Shown here piece by piece: positions 47,013-56,089 of a stretch of DNA of 64,000 nucleotides. The DNA lies in the NCBI RefSeq assembly GCF_900107595.1, contig NZ_FNQF01000005.1, positions 124,001 to 188,000 of the forward strand, given 5' to 3'. Below the pieces are notes generated by a model. It saw only the letters and a list, made by a program, of their open reading frames with translations, was not told the DNA's origin and did not search any database. The position numbers and the translations under genes were made by a program. Origin of the DNA: Psychroflexus halocasei. Its GTDB lineage: Bacteria; Bacteroidota; Bacteroidia; Flavobacteriales; Flavobacteriaceae. The first letter of the stretch is position 1, and each line of letters begins with the position of its first letter.

Positions 47013-47403
47013 TTTCAGTATCTTTTTCTTGTTTTTTAATCGGATCAAGCCATTCGTCTAATTCACGTCTGTCTTTTTTTGTTGGTCTTCCTGTTCCTTT
47101 TTCTCTGTAATATTTCTGTGAATCTTTTAATAATTCTAATTTTTCAAAGGCTTCTTTAGGTGTTTTATCAAGACAGTAAATATTAACCAATTTGGCTCCA
47201 ACTCTTGATTTAGGCAAATCTAAGACTTCAATTTTATAATTGATTTGATTCTTTCTCACTTCAAGTTCATCCGTCGGATAAACTTCTCGTGATGGTTTGA
47301 CAATTTCATCTTTTATACGAACATGTCCCTTTCTACAAGCTTTCGTAGCAATGTTTCTTGTTTTAAAATATCTGACGCACCATAAATATTTGTCAACTCT
47401 CAT
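47002..47403 (-). CDS. S4-domain RNA-binding protein (Hsp15-like)
   Basis: A 133-residue protein of the HslR/Hsp15 type, which binds 50S subunits carrying stalled nascent chains in E. coli. The S4 domain is at the N-terminus (MRVDKYLWCVRYFKTRNIATKACRKGHVRI), and the C-terminus is highly charged (REKGTGRPTKKDRRELDEW). It overlaps the next gene by 11 bp, so the two form an operon. Confidence 0.9.
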   Translation of the reverse strand: MRVDKYLWCVRYFKTRNIATKACRKGHVRIKDEIVKPSREVYPTDELEVRKNQINYKIEVLDLPKSRVGAKLVNIYCLDKTPKEAFEKLELLKDSQKYYREKGTGRPTKKDRRELDEWLDPIKKQEKDTENDR

Positions 47404-47480
47404 AATAATAATTAGATTCAGTAGTTCTTGATAGACAAAAATAACAGAAAATTGTATCTTGCGGCGTAAAAATTAGTTTA

Positions 47481-48371
47481 ATGAAAAATCTTAGTTTATT
47501 AATGATGATGCTTCTCATTTTTTCTGCATGTAGCAGTGATGATGATGGAGGTGGAATCAAGTTGAGAGATGCGGAAGAAGTGAAAGAAGAAAACGAGGCT
47601 TCTATTCAAGACTTTTTGTCAACTCATTATTACAAAATGGAGTCAAATCCTAGCAATCCAAACTTTGATCGTATCGTTTTTGATTCGATTTCAAATGGAG
47701 AGGAGGCAATTATTGACTCTGAGTTTTTAAAAACAAAAACTGTCACTAGAAACGATATCGATTATGAAATTTTCTACCTTAAATTTAGAGAAGGAGCAGC
47801 TTCAGAAAGACATCCAACCTTTGCGGATTCAACTTTAATAACTTATGAAGGTTTCACTTTATCCAATAAAATTTTTGATGTTTCTCCAAATCCGGTTTGG
47901 TTTGATTTGACGCAGATTATTCCTGGATTTTTTGAAATTATGCCTGAATTTAGAGGCGGAACAGGTTTCGTTGAAAATCCTGATGGAACAGTTACTTTTA
48001 ATGATGATTTTGGTATTGGAGCGATGTTTATTCCTTCTGGACTAGGTTATTTTGCTAACCCACCAGTTGGTTCAAAAGTTTCAGCGTATTCTCCAATTAT
48101 TTTCACTTTTCAATTGTATAAATCAAAAGAAACTGACCACGATGGTGATGGTGTGCCAACTTGGATGGAAGATGTCAATGAAAACCATAATTTAAATGAT
48201 GATGACACAAACGGAAATCGTGTCCCTAATTATTTAGATCCTGATGATGATGGTGATCGTGTACCAACACGTGAGGAAATTATTATCAATGAAGATGGTA
48301 CGATTGAGTTTCCAGATTCAAATGGAAATGGAACTCCTGATTATCTAGATGAATCTTATCCTTTAGAATAA
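47481..48371 (+). CDS. Lipoprotein with FKBP-like and Ca-binding repeat regions
   Basis: A 296-residue lipoprotein: MKNLSLLMMMLLIFSAC gives Cys17, with an SSDDDGGG tether. The middle (about 90-215) resembles an FKBP-type peptidyl-prolyl isomerase (TLITYEGFTLSNKIFD, GSKVSAYSPIIFTFQL), though the typical active-site residues are not clear. The C-terminal third has acidic DxDGDG repeats (DHDGDGVPTWMED, DPDDDGDRVPTREE, DSNGNGTPDYLDE) like EF-hand/thrombospondin type 3 Ca-binding sites. It probably sits at the cell surface. The FKBP label is uncertain. Confidence 0.75.
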   Translation: MKNLSLLMMMLLIFSACSSDDDGGGIKLRDAEEVKEENEASIQDFLSTHYYKMESNPSNPNFDRIVFDSISNGEEAIIDSEFLKTKTVTRNDIDYEIFYLKFREGAASERHPTFADSTLITYEGFTLSNKIFDVSPNPVWFDLTQIIPGFFEIMPEFRGGTGFVENPDGTVTFNDDFGIGAMFIPSGLGYFANPPVGSKVSAYSPIIFTFQLYKSKETDHDGDGVPTWMEDVNENHNLNDDDTNGNRVPNYLDPDDDGDRVPTREEIIINEDGTIEFPDSNGNGTPDYLDESYPLE

Positions 48372-48391
48372 AATAGGTTTTATAAACTCAC

Positions 48392-48429
48392 AAAAAAATC
48401 CGATTGCAATTAAGCAATCGGATTTTTTT
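48392..48429 (+). terminator. Bidirectional intrinsic terminator
   Basis: AAAAAAATCCGATTGC and GCAATCGGATTTTTTT form a 16-bp stem around AATTAA. It separates convergent genes. Confidence 0.92.
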
Positions 48430-48450
48430 GTAAATTATATTTTGTCTAAA

Positions 48451-49767
48451 TTAAACTGTTTGTTCAGGATCAAAACCTTCTAAGTATTGTGCAACGCGTT
48501 GAACAAACTGTCCGCCTAAAGCGCCGTTGACAACACGATGGTCATAACTATGTGATAAGAACATTTTATAACGAATACCGATAAAGTCACCTTCAGGAGT
48601 TTCAATCACTGCAGGAACTTTTCTGATTGCTCCAAGTGCTAAAATACCAACTTGTGGCTGATTGATAATTGGTGTTCCGAAAACGCTGCCAAAAGTACCC
48701 ACATTAGTCACTGTGTAAGTTCCGCCTTGAGTTTCATCAGGTTTTAATTTACCAATTCTAGCACGATTAGCTAGATCATTTACCTTCTTAGCCATGCCTA
48801 ATAAGTTCAATTGATCTGCATTATGAATGACAGGAACAATTAAATCTCCATTAGGAAGTGCAGCTGCCATTCCTAAATTGATATTTTTCTTTTTGATGAT
48901 TTGCGTTCCATCAACTTGAATATTAACACCTGGGAAATCTTTGATTGCTTTAACAACAGCTTCCATGAAAATAGGCGTAAAGGTTAACTTTTCACCTTCT
49001 CTATCTTGAAATGCTTTTTTGTGTTTGTTTCTCCAATTCCAAATATTAGTAACATCAACTTCAATAAAAGATTGAACGTGAGCTGACGTTTGCTTACTAT
49101 TTGTCATGTGGCTCGCAATCATTTTGCCCATACGTGTCATTTCAACAATCTCATCTTCTGCATTAATATTGACAGGTGTTTTTGCTTTCGGAAGTTCTTG
49201 TGCAGCAGGTTTTCGAGCTGCTTTTGTTTCCTGAGTTGTTTTTTGTTGAGCCTGCTGTCCGCGGTTTTTGACGTAAGTCAGCATATCATCTTTAGTGACG
49301 CGGCCTTCTAGACCTGATCCTTCTACTTCTTCTAATTCATCAAGAGAAATACCTTCTTCTTTAGCAATATTTTTAACCAAAGGAGAGTAAAAACGAGATG
49401 CATCAGCGAAATTAGTTGATGTTGTCTCTTTTGCAGCTGCGATGTCATTTTCAATACTCTCTGCAGCTTGCTGAGTTGTTTCTTTTTCTTCAGTTGCGTC
49501 ACTTTTTGAAGTGTTTTCTGACTCACCTTCAATTTCAATGATTGCGATCGTTTGTCCAACTTGAACCACATCATCAACCTCAAAAAGTTTTTCTTTTAAA
49601 ACGCCATCAACTTCACTTGGAACTTCGGAGTCAACTTTGTCAGTTGCAATTTCTAAAACTGCTTCATCAGCCTCAATCGTATCACCAACTTCTTTTAGCC
49701 AATTGGTTATGGTTGCCTCAGCAACACTTTCTCCCATCTTAGGAAGTTTTAGTTCGATATTTGCCAT
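48451..49767 (-). CDS. 2-oxoacid dehydrogenase E2 (dihydrolipoyl acyltransferase)
   Basis: A 438-residue E2 subunit. It has an N-terminal lipoyl domain with lipoyl-lysine K44 (IATDKVDSE), an Ala/Pro/Gln-rich linker (about 85-125 and 170-200), an E1/E3-binding domain (FYSPLVKNIAKEEGISLDEL, GRVTKDDML) and the acyltransferase core (PIINQPQVGILALGAI, SYDHRVVNGALGGQF). The HxxxDG active-site motif reads HRVVNG, with Asn413 in place of Asp. It belongs to a branched-chain or pyruvate-type complex; no E1 is adjacent. Confidence 0.92.
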   Translation of the reverse strand: MANIELKLPKMGESVAEATITNWLKEVGDTIEADEAVLEIATDKVDSEVPSEVDGVLKEKLFEVDDVVQVGQTIAIIEIEGESENTSKSDATEEKETTQQAAESIENDIAAAKETTSTNFADASRFYSPLVKNIAKEEGISLDELEEVEGSGLEGRVTKDDMLTYVKNRGQQAQQKTTQETKAARKPAAQELPKAKTPVNINAEDEIVEMTRMGKMIASHMTNSKQTSAHVQSFIEVDVTNIWNWRNKHKKAFQDREGEKLTFTPIFMEAVVKAIKDFPGVNIQVDGTQIIKKKNINLGMAAALPNGDLIVPVIHNADQLNLLGMAKKVNDLANRARIGKLKPDETQGGTYTVTNVGTFGSVFGTPIINQPQVGILALGAIRKVPAVIETPEGDFIGIRYKMFLSHSYDHRVVNGALGGQFVQRVAQYLEGFDPEQTV

Positions 49768-49844
49768 ATAATTATTGTAATACTTGTTTTAAATGATTTT
49801 TTTGCGAATTTACTAAATAAAAGCCGTTTATGGTTTTAATTTTA

Positions 49845-50969
49845 TCATAAATCTAAGCTTAGCATTTCTCCCTGCTCGTCTTTTGAATCACTCCCAACAC
49901 AAAAATTAATGCCTTCGGGTCTAATTCTGATCTTTGCAGGAATGTCTCGCCAATTTACAATTTTTTCTATAACTTCCATATAACGCATTGTACTCATATC
50001 AAATATGATGTACTTTTTTCTTAAGGTAGATAAATTTATTGTTGAAATTTCTCTTTTTGTATAAAAATAAACTTTGTTGAATTTCTTTTCTAAGCCTTTG
50101 AAATTGTTTTGTTGATCAGTGATTATAATTGCTTCATGATAAGTTTCAGTGGTTTGGTTTTTCTTCTTCTGTGAAGCTGTTGATTTTAGGAAACCTAAAG
50201 CAAATTTTAAACTGTATTCAAGGAGTTTATTGTTGTAATGCTTCTTATAAAAAATAAGCATGGCTCCAAAAAATCGATCATAATATTGTTTATTCTTAAC
50301 TGTACTTTCTCCCTTGAAATGAATTGTTTTTATATTTCCAGCATAATAGTTATCGCGCTTGTTTTTAAGAAGTTTGTAACTTAAATCAATATCTTCACCG
50401 TACATGAAGAAATCTTCATCAAAACCTTTTACAGTCAAATAATCTTGACGTTTCAGAAACATGAATGCACCAACAAGAACATCAGTCTTCCCATTTTCAT
50501 GAGTTTGAAGATTGTTGTTGTAATAATCTTTATCTTGACCTATAAGTTTTTGAAAAGCAACTTTTGGATTGGGAATATTGCGTTTCGATTCTGGTAAAAA
50601 ATATCCCTTTCCATCGATTAACTGAGTGCCAATTGCACCTAAATTTTTCTTGCTTTTGTAAAGCTTTAAAAGTTTTTCAAAACAGTCTTCAGCAACAACT
50701 GTGTCAGGATTTAAAATGCAGAGATATTCTCCTTTTGCTTGTTTGACAGCTAGATTATTTGCTTTAGAAAATCCTGCGTTTTCTTTATTTGCGATAGTTT
50801 TAACTTCAGGAAAATGATGATGTGTTAGAGCTAGACTTTCATCTTCTGAGTTATTATCGATAACGATAATTTCAGCTTTCATATTTTTGATAGCCTTACT
50901 CACACTTTCAAGGCAGAGCATGAGATAATGAGGGACTTTATAGTTCAGGATCACGACGCTGAGTTCCAC
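49845..50969 (-). CDS. Family 2 glycosyltransferase
   Basis: A 374-residue GT-A enzyme. It starts ELSVVILNYKVPHYLMLCLESV, has DNNSEDESL, the NPDTVVAED and the metal-binding region, and FDEDFFMYGEDIDLSYKL (EDxD-like). This resembles rhamnosyl- or related transferases of cell-surface polysaccharides. The C-terminal 100 residues are Lys-rich with no recognised domain. It begins 3 nt after the recR stop, an operon. Confidence 0.9.
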   Translation of the reverse strand: MELSVVILNYKVPHYLMLCLESVSKAIKNMKAEIIVIDNNSEDESLALTHHHFPEVKTIANKENAGFSKANNLAVKQAKGEYLCILNPDTVVAEDCFEKLLKLYKSKKNLGAIGTQLIDGKGYFLPESKRNIPNPKVAFQKLIGQDKDYYNNNLQTHENGKTDVLVGAFMFLKRQDYLTVKGFDEDFFMYGEDIDLSYKLLKNKRDNYYAGNIKTIHFKGESTVKNKQYYDRFFGAMLIFYKKHYNNKLLEYSLKFALGFLKSTASQKKKNQTTETYHEAIIITDQQNNFKGLEKKFNKVYFYTKREISTINLSTLRKKYIIFDMSTMRYMEVIEKIVNWRDIPAKIRIRPEGINFCVGSDSKDEQGEMLSLDL

Positions 50970-50972
50970 AAT

Positions 50973-51590
50973 TTAAGCTTTTAAGGATTTTTCAAAAGGA
51001 ATACGGTGCACAATACTTCTACCTAAAGTGACTTCATCGGCAAATTCTAGCTCATCACCAACAGAAATGCCACGTGCAATAGTTGACATTTTTATATCAA
51101 AATTTTCTATTTGTTTATAAATATAAAAATTTGTGGTGTCGCCTTCCATGGTGCTGCTCAATGCGAAAATAATCTCATTAATCTGACCTTCTTTGGCCTT
51201 CTGAGTTAAGCTTTCAATGGTTAAATCGTTGGGTCCGATGCCTTCAATGGGATTGATTTTTCCGTTCAAAACATGATAAACACCTCTATATTGCTCGGTG
51301 TTTTCAATGGCCATAATGTCTCGAATGTCTTCAACCACACAAACGATGCTTTGATCTCTTTTAGGATTTGCACAAATATCGCAAATCTCACTATCAGAAA
51401 TATTGTGGCAATTTTTACAACGCTTGATTTTCAATTTTAAATCTAATAATGACTTCGCTAAATCTGTGGTGACTTCTTGATCTTGATTGAGTAAGTGTAA
51501 AACGAGTCGTAATGCAGTCCTTTTTCCTATACCTGGTAAAAATGAAACCTGTTCAACAGCTTCTTGAAGCAATTTGGAAGAAAATTCCAT
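50973..51590 (-). CDS. recR: Recombination protein RecR
   Basis: RecR with RecF/RecO loads RecA at gaps. The 205-residue protein has the helix-hairpin-helix [18 protein letters not shown], the zinc finger [16 protein letters not shown], the Toprim domain [15 protein letters not shown] and the Walker-B-like [11 protein letters not shown]. Length is normal. Confidence 0.95.
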   Translation of the reverse strand: MEFSSKLLQEAVEQVSFLPGIGKRTALRLVLHLLNQDQEVTTDLAKSLLDLKLKIKRCKNCHNISDSEICDICANPKRDQSIVCVVEDIRDIMAIENTEQYRGVYHVLNGKINPIEGIGPNDLTIESLTQKAKEGQINEIIFALSSTMEGDTTNFYIYKQIENFDIKMSTIARGISVGDELEFADEVTLGRSIVHRIPFEKSLKA

Positions 51591-51656
51591 TTGAAATTAT
51601 TTTTTAGGCTTTGCTGTAAAGGTAAATTTTTAATCTTAGATAAACCTTACTTTTTG

Positions 51657-51664
51657 TACTTTTG
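51657..51664 (+). promoter_or_regulatory. -7 promoter element of the symporter gene
   Basis: TACTTTTG matches TAnnTTTG exactly, 17 nt before the ATG. Confidence 0.45.
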
Positions 51665-51681
51665 GCGACTAAATTAAAAAT

Positions 51682-53151
51682 ATGCAGCCAAGTCTGATTC
51701 TTTTATTAATCGCACTTTACTTTGGTGTTCTTATCGCGATTTCTTTTTTGACAAGTCGAGGAAATAAAACTTCTGAAAATGCTGATTTTTTTGTAGCAAG
51801 TCGTCAATCACCTTGGTATTTGGTTGCTTTTGGGATGATAGGTGCTTCTTTAAGCGGCGTAACTTTTATTTCAATTCCTGGGACAATTGCAGATACAGGC
51901 TTTGGTTATTTCCAGGTTGTTTTGGGTTATACTTTGGGTTACGCAGTGATTGGTACCGTTTTACTTCCTTTATATTATCGATTAAACTTAACATCCATTT
52001 ACACTTATCTAGAAACGAGATATGGAGATTATGCTTACAAAACTGGCGCAAGTTTCTTCGTTTTATCAAGGTTAGTTGGGTCGAGTTTTAGATTGTTTTT
52101 AGTGGCCAACGTTTTACAGTTAATTGTTTTTGATGAGCTCAATGTTCCTTACTATGTGACGGTAACGATGACTATCTTTTTAATTTGGCTTTATACTTTT
52201 AGAAGTGGTATTAAAACAATTGTGTGGACAGATACTTTACAGACACTTTTTATGTTAACTGCTATGCTTTTTGCCGTTGGTTTGTTGATGCAGAACTTAG
52301 ATGTTTCTTTTTTTAATGTTTCAGTATATCTCAATTCTCATGAAGAATTCCACATTTTCTTTTTTGAAGATTTAAAAAGTAGCAACTATTTCTTTAAACA
52401 GTTTATTTCAGGTGCTTTCATTGCGATCGTTATGACGGGATTAGATCAAGATATGATGCAGAAAAACCTGACTTGTCGAAGCTTGAAAGATGCACAGAAA
52501 AACATGTTTTGGTTTACAATTGTGTTAGTGATTACAAATTTTTTGTTTCTTTTTCTTGGTCTTTTATTAATGGATTATGCAAATCAAAATAATTTTACTG
52601 AAATTGGAGATGCTCTTTTTCCAGCGATTGCAACTTCTGGAGATTTAGGTCTTGGCTTGGCTATTTTGTTTTGTATTGGCTTAATTGCTGCAGCTTATTC
52701 AAGTGCAGATTCTGCTTTGACTTCATTAACAACTTCAATTAGTATTGACTTGGTTCAAATACAGAAGAAATACGATCAAAAGAAACAAGTTATTGTACGT
52801 AAAAGAATTCATGTTTTTGTGACTTTACTGCTTATTGTGATCATGATGGTTTATAAATATGCCATCACAGATACGAGTTTGATTTACACACTTTTTGAAT
52901 TCGCAGGTTATACTTATGGACCTTTGCTTGGTTTATATGCTTTTGGGCTTTTCACAAAACTAAAAGCCGCAGATATATGGATTCCTTTTATTTCGATAGG
53001 TGCCGTTGTGCTCACATTTTTCTTCAGTCTGTATTTAGAGTCGATTCACGATTTTGAACTTGGTTTTTTTGTGTTAATTGTGAATGGAGCTTTAAGTTTT
53101 GTTGGCTTAATATTGTCCAGTTTGAAGCAGGACCAAAGTGCAAGCATTTAA
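51682..53151 (+). CDS. Sodium:solute symporter (SSS family)
   Basis: A 489-residue inner-membrane transporter with about 13 hydrophobic helices. It has the family hallmarks: FFVASRQSPWYLVAFGMIGASLSG in helix 2, ISIPGTIADTGFGY and a C-terminal AAAYSSADSALTSLTTSISID segment with Na2-site Ser residues. It brings in a solute, perhaps a sugar, amino acid or sialic acid, with Na+. The Na+ gradient could come from the NQR complex in this window. Its 3' end overlaps the convergent CoA-binding gene by 45 bp. Confidence 0.92.
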   Translation: MQPSLILLLIALYFGVLIAISFLTSRGNKTSENADFFVASRQSPWYLVAFGMIGASLSGVTFISIPGTIADTGFGYFQVVLGYTLGYAVIGTVLLPLYYRLNLTSIYTYLETRYGDYAYKTGASFFVLSRLVGSSFRLFLVANVLQLIVFDELNVPYYVTVTMTIFLIWLYTFRSGIKTIVWTDTLQTLFMLTAMLFAVGLLMQNLDVSFFNVSVYLNSHEEFHIFFFEDLKSSNYFFKQFISGAFIAIVMTGLDQDMMQKNLTCRSLKDAQKNMFWFTIVLVITNFLFLFLGLLLMDYANQNNFTEIGDALFPAIATSGDLGLGLAILFCIGLIAAAYSSADSALTSLTTSISIDLVQIQKKYDQKKQVIVRKRIHVFVTLLLIVIMMVYKYAITDTSLIYTLFEFAGYTYGPLLGLYAFGLFTKLKAADIWIPFISIGAVVLTFFFSLYLESIHDFELGFFVLIVNGALSFVGLILSSLKQDQSASI

Positions 53152-53469
53152 ACATTTGATATTGTTGTTTTCTAATAAATGCTGAAAATCATTATTCTCA
53201 GCACCTGGATTAAATATCACACGCTTTGGATTTAGCTTAAGGATATAATCTATAAACTCTTCCTGGTTTTTAGGATTCAAATAAACAGTGACAGTATCAA
53301 TGTTTTTTAATGCAATTTGTTTGTCATAAACTTGAAATCCATCAATTTGAAATTCTTTTTTACCAATGCCAACTGCTTCAAAATTATATTTTTTAAGAAA
53401 TTTTAAAGCAAGATTTGAGTATCGATTTGGCTTATCTGATGCGCCAATAACAAGTGTTTTTTTAGACAT
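53107..53469 (-). CDS. CoA-binding domain protein
   Basis: A 120-residue single-domain Rossmann-type CoA-binding protein (CoA_binding_2). It starts KKTLVIGASDKPNRYSNLALKFL, with the following YGxK-like region GIGKKEFQ and PNPGAENNDF-type turn (FNPGAENNDF). Family members are small cytosolic proteins that bind CoA and have no firm role. It is a single gene between fabH and the symporter. Confidence 0.85.
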   Translation of the reverse strand: MSKKTLVIGASDKPNRYSNLALKFLKKYNFEAVGIGKKEFQIDGFQVYDKQIALKNIDTVTVYLNPKNQEEFIDYILKLNPKRVIFNPGAENNDFQHLLENNNIKCLNACTLVLLQTGQY

Positions 53470-53600
53470 AAGATAGAAGTATTATTTTTACTTAAAGTGA
53501 AGTTGAAATGGATGTTAAACTCTGTTAATGCATGTAACAAATTAGCATTTTGAGCGTTTAATAAGATAGGGAACGTTTATTCGTTAACTATAAAAACTTT

Positions 53601-53670
53601 GATTGCCTGTTGCAGTGTTTCATGGTTAGATTAGGTTAGGTTAAATTTGTTGTGCAGCAGGCAATTTTTT
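53601..53670 (+). terminator. Long-loop hairpin with T-run between fabH and the CoA-binding gene
   Basis: ATTGCCTGTTGCA and TGCAGCAGGCAAT pair over 13 bp with one G-U around a 38-nt loop that holds GGTTAGATTAGGTTAGGTTA. A T6 run follows on the plus strand, where no annotated gene ends nearby. It may be the end of a small plus-strand RNA or act for fabH on the minus strand. Confidence 0.5.
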
Positions 53671-53675
53671 ATTTG

Positions 53676-54677
53676 TTACCACTTTATGATACAACTTCCC
53701 CATGTAAAACCACTTCCGAAAGCGGCCAAAACAACAATATCACCTTTCATAATTTTCTTTTCTTCCCAAGCCTCAGTTAAAGCAATCGGTATAGAAGCTG
53801 CAGTCGTGTTACCGTAGCGTTGAATGTTATTGTAAACTTGATCATCAGAAAGTTGAAATTTCTTCTGAACAAACTGTGATATTCTTAAATTCGCTTGATG
53901 AGGAATTAGCATATTGATATCATCTTTCTTTAAGCCATTTTTTTCTAAGCCTTCATTAATCACTTCAGAAAAACGAACAACGGCATGCTTAAAAACGAGT
54001 TGACCATTCATGTATGGAAAATATGGGATATCTTCTTGAGGATTTTCAGCAATAATTTCAGGTACCCAATGTTCAGTTGAAGGACCTATCAGGGATAACT
54101 CTTTAGCGAATTGACCTTGAGAATGTAAATGTGTTGATAGTATTTGACTGTCATCTTCACTTCTGCTCAAAACAGCTGCACCAGCGCCATCTCCAAATAT
54201 GACAGAAACACCCCTGCCACGTGTTGTCATGTCTAAACCGCCACTATGATTTTCACTTCCTATGACAAGAACATTTTTGTACATTCCAGTTTTAATAAAT
54301 TGATCAGCGACAGAAATGGCATAAATAAAACCGCTGCACTGATTCCTAACATCCAATGCTGGACAAGTTTTAATGCCTAACATATCATGTACAATAACTC
54401 CGCTTCCTGGAAAATAATAATCAGGACTTAAGGTTGCAAAAACAATAAGATCAATATCGTCTTTGTCAATTTTTGCGCGTTCAATTGCAATTTTGGCTGC
54501 TTTAACACCCATTTTTGCCGTTGAGTCATCACTTTTTTCAATGTGACGTCTTTCTTTAATGCCTGTACGTTCTTGTATCCATTCATCACTTGTGTCCATG
54601 ATTTTTGATAAATCATTGTTGGTCACAACATTTTCAGGAACATATTTTCCGAGGCCAATTATTTTAGAACTATACAT
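53676..54677 (-). CDS. fabH: 3-oxoacyl-ACP synthase III
   Basis: KAS III condenses acyl-CoA primers with malonyl-ACP at the start of fatty acid synthesis. The 333-residue protein has the Cys-His-Asn triad: Cys114 (RNQCSGFIYA), His in MLIPHQANLRI (about 258) and Asn in YGNTTAASIP (about 290), plus SGGLDMTTRGRGVSVIFGDGAG. In Bacteroidetes it likely uses branched primers. The gene stands apart from any fab cluster. Confidence 0.92.
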   Translation of the reverse strand: MYSSKIIGLGKYVPENVVTNNDLSKIMDTSDEWIQERTGIKERRHIEKSDDSTAKMGVKAAKIAIERAKIDKDDIDLIVFATLSPDYYFPGSGVIVHDMLGIKTCPALDVRNQCSGFIYAISVADQFIKTGMYKNVLVIGSENHSGGLDMTTRGRGVSVIFGDGAGAAVLSRSEDDSQILSTHLHSQGQFAKELSLIGPSTEHWVPEIIAENPQEDIPYFPYMNGQLVFKHAVVRFSEVINEGLEKNGLKKDDINMLIPHQANLRISQFVQKKFQLSDDQVYNNIQRYGNTTAASIPIALTEAWEEKKIMKGDIVVLAAFGSGFTWGSCIIKW

Positions 54678-54713
54678 AAAAGGAATTTATTGCAATATAC
54701 ATAATTAAAAAGC

Positions 54714-54744
54714 ACAAGCCGCAGCTTAAAAGCTTGCGGCTTGT
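54714..54744 (-). terminator. Terminator after the ABC1 kinase gene
   Basis: ACAAGCCGCA and TGCGGCTTGT pair around an 11-nt core that can continue pairing with one bulge (GCTT/AAGC). On the minus strand it is followed by a T-run (GCTTTTTAAT). Confidence 0.75.
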
Positions 54745-54781
54745 TATTTAAAATGAATTTATTTTTCTAAAAAACTATATC

Positions 54782-56089
54782 TTAATTATAAAGCTTATAA
54801 TTAACCGTTTTGATCTGAGCTTTTAAGTCATTTAATAAATTATAAAGTCCAAAGAAAGTCCTATTCATATAGATAAAGTGTTGACTTCCTCTATTACTAT
54901 TCATTTTTCTTAATTCTTTATCACTGCTATATTTTTTACTTAAATTTTGAACTTTATCCCAAAATTCTTGGTTACCAAAATCAAAATCAACTTCATGTAG
55001 AGGGGATGTAAATAGGCTTAACATTTCATGAAATAAATCAGAAAAATATTCAATTTCTGCTTCATTATCATCCTCTCTTAGTATTTCGAGCTCTCTTAAT
55101 TTTTGCTGAAATACTTCTCTGTTGTTGATGTTTTCAGGTTCTGCTAATTCAAAATAAGGCTCATAAAATTCATTAGGTATTTTTTTAACACAGCCAAAGT
55201 CAATCGCGATTAAATCATCATTTTCATCAATTAAGAAGTTTCCAGGATGCGGATCTGCATGCACTTCGCGCAAGTTATGCAATTGATGCATGTAAAAATC
55301 CCAAAGGGCTTGACCTATTTTGTTACCTTGCTCTTGCGTGAAATCGGTTTTTGTAAACTCGCTTAAATGCTTGCCGTGCATCCAATCCATCGTGATGATT
55401 TTTTCACTTGAGAGCTCTTTATAATATTTAGGAAATCTCAAGTGTGGAATATGTGCACAAGCTTCTGAAATTCTTTCGCTTTGCTCAAGCTCCAAGATGT
55501 AATCGGTTTCTTCTAAAAGTTTACCTTCTATTTCCTGAAAATATCTATCATTATCTTGTCCTTGTAAGTTAAACATTCTGATTGCAATGGGTTTGACCAT
55601 TGCTAAATCTGAACTGATACTATCTGCAACACCAGGATATTGAATTTTGACAGCTAATTCACGATCATCTTTTTTGGCTTTATGAACTTGACCAATACTC
55701 GCTGCATTGATAGAATCTTTCGAAAACTCATCAAATAAATCTTCTGGATATTGACCGATATATTTCTTGAAAGTTTTGCGAACTAAAGGTGCAGAAAGTG
55801 GAGGGACGCTGAATTGAGATAAACTAAATTTTTCAACATATGCGCTAGGTAACAAGCTTTTTTCCATCGAAAGCATTTGTGCAACTTTTAAGGCGCTACC
55901 TTTCAAGTCTTTTAAGCTGTCGTAAATATCAGAAGCATTGTCTTTATTGAGCTCTTCTTTATCTAAAGAAGGATTAAAAGCTTTTTTGCTATAATATTTG
56001 AGGTAATTTCCACCAATCTTAGCTCCAGTTGAAACTAACTTGGAGGTTCTGTTGAATTTACCAGTAGGTATTTTGTCTATGGTTTTCAT
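54782..56089 (-). CDS. ABC1/UbiB-family atypical kinase
   Basis: A 435-residue ADCK/UbiB-like kinase. The A-rich loop KxGQ region reads LKVAQMLSMEKSLLP (the Gly of KxGQ is Ala). The lysine of AVKIQYPGV, LLEETDYILELEQSE, the catalytic HADPHPGNFLID and the AIDFGC metal site follow. UbiB kinases support quinone synthesis by an unclear mechanism. The upstream TetR gene abuts it with no spacing, so the regulator and kinase form an operon. Confidence 0.9.
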   Translation of the reverse strand: MKTIDKIPTGKFNRTSKLVSTGAKIGGNYLKYYSKKAFNPSLDKEELNKDNASDIYDSLKDLKGSALKVAQMLSMEKSLLPSAYVEKFSLSQFSVPPLSAPLVRKTFKKYIGQYPEDLFDEFSKDSINAASIGQVHKAKKDDRELAVKIQYPGVADSISSDLAMVKPIAIRMFNLQGQDNDRYFQEIEGKLLEETDYILELEQSERISEACAHIPHLRFPKYYKELSSEKIITMDWMHGKHLSEFTKTDFTQEQGNKIGQALWDFYMHQLHNLREVHADPHPGNFLIDENDDLIAIDFGCVKKIPNEFYEPYFELAEPENINNREVFQQKLRELEILREDDNEAEIEYFSDLFHEMLSLFTSPLHEVDFDFGNQEFWDKVQNLSKKYSSDKELRKMNSNRGSQHFIYMNRTFFGLYNLLNDLKAQIKTVNYKLYN

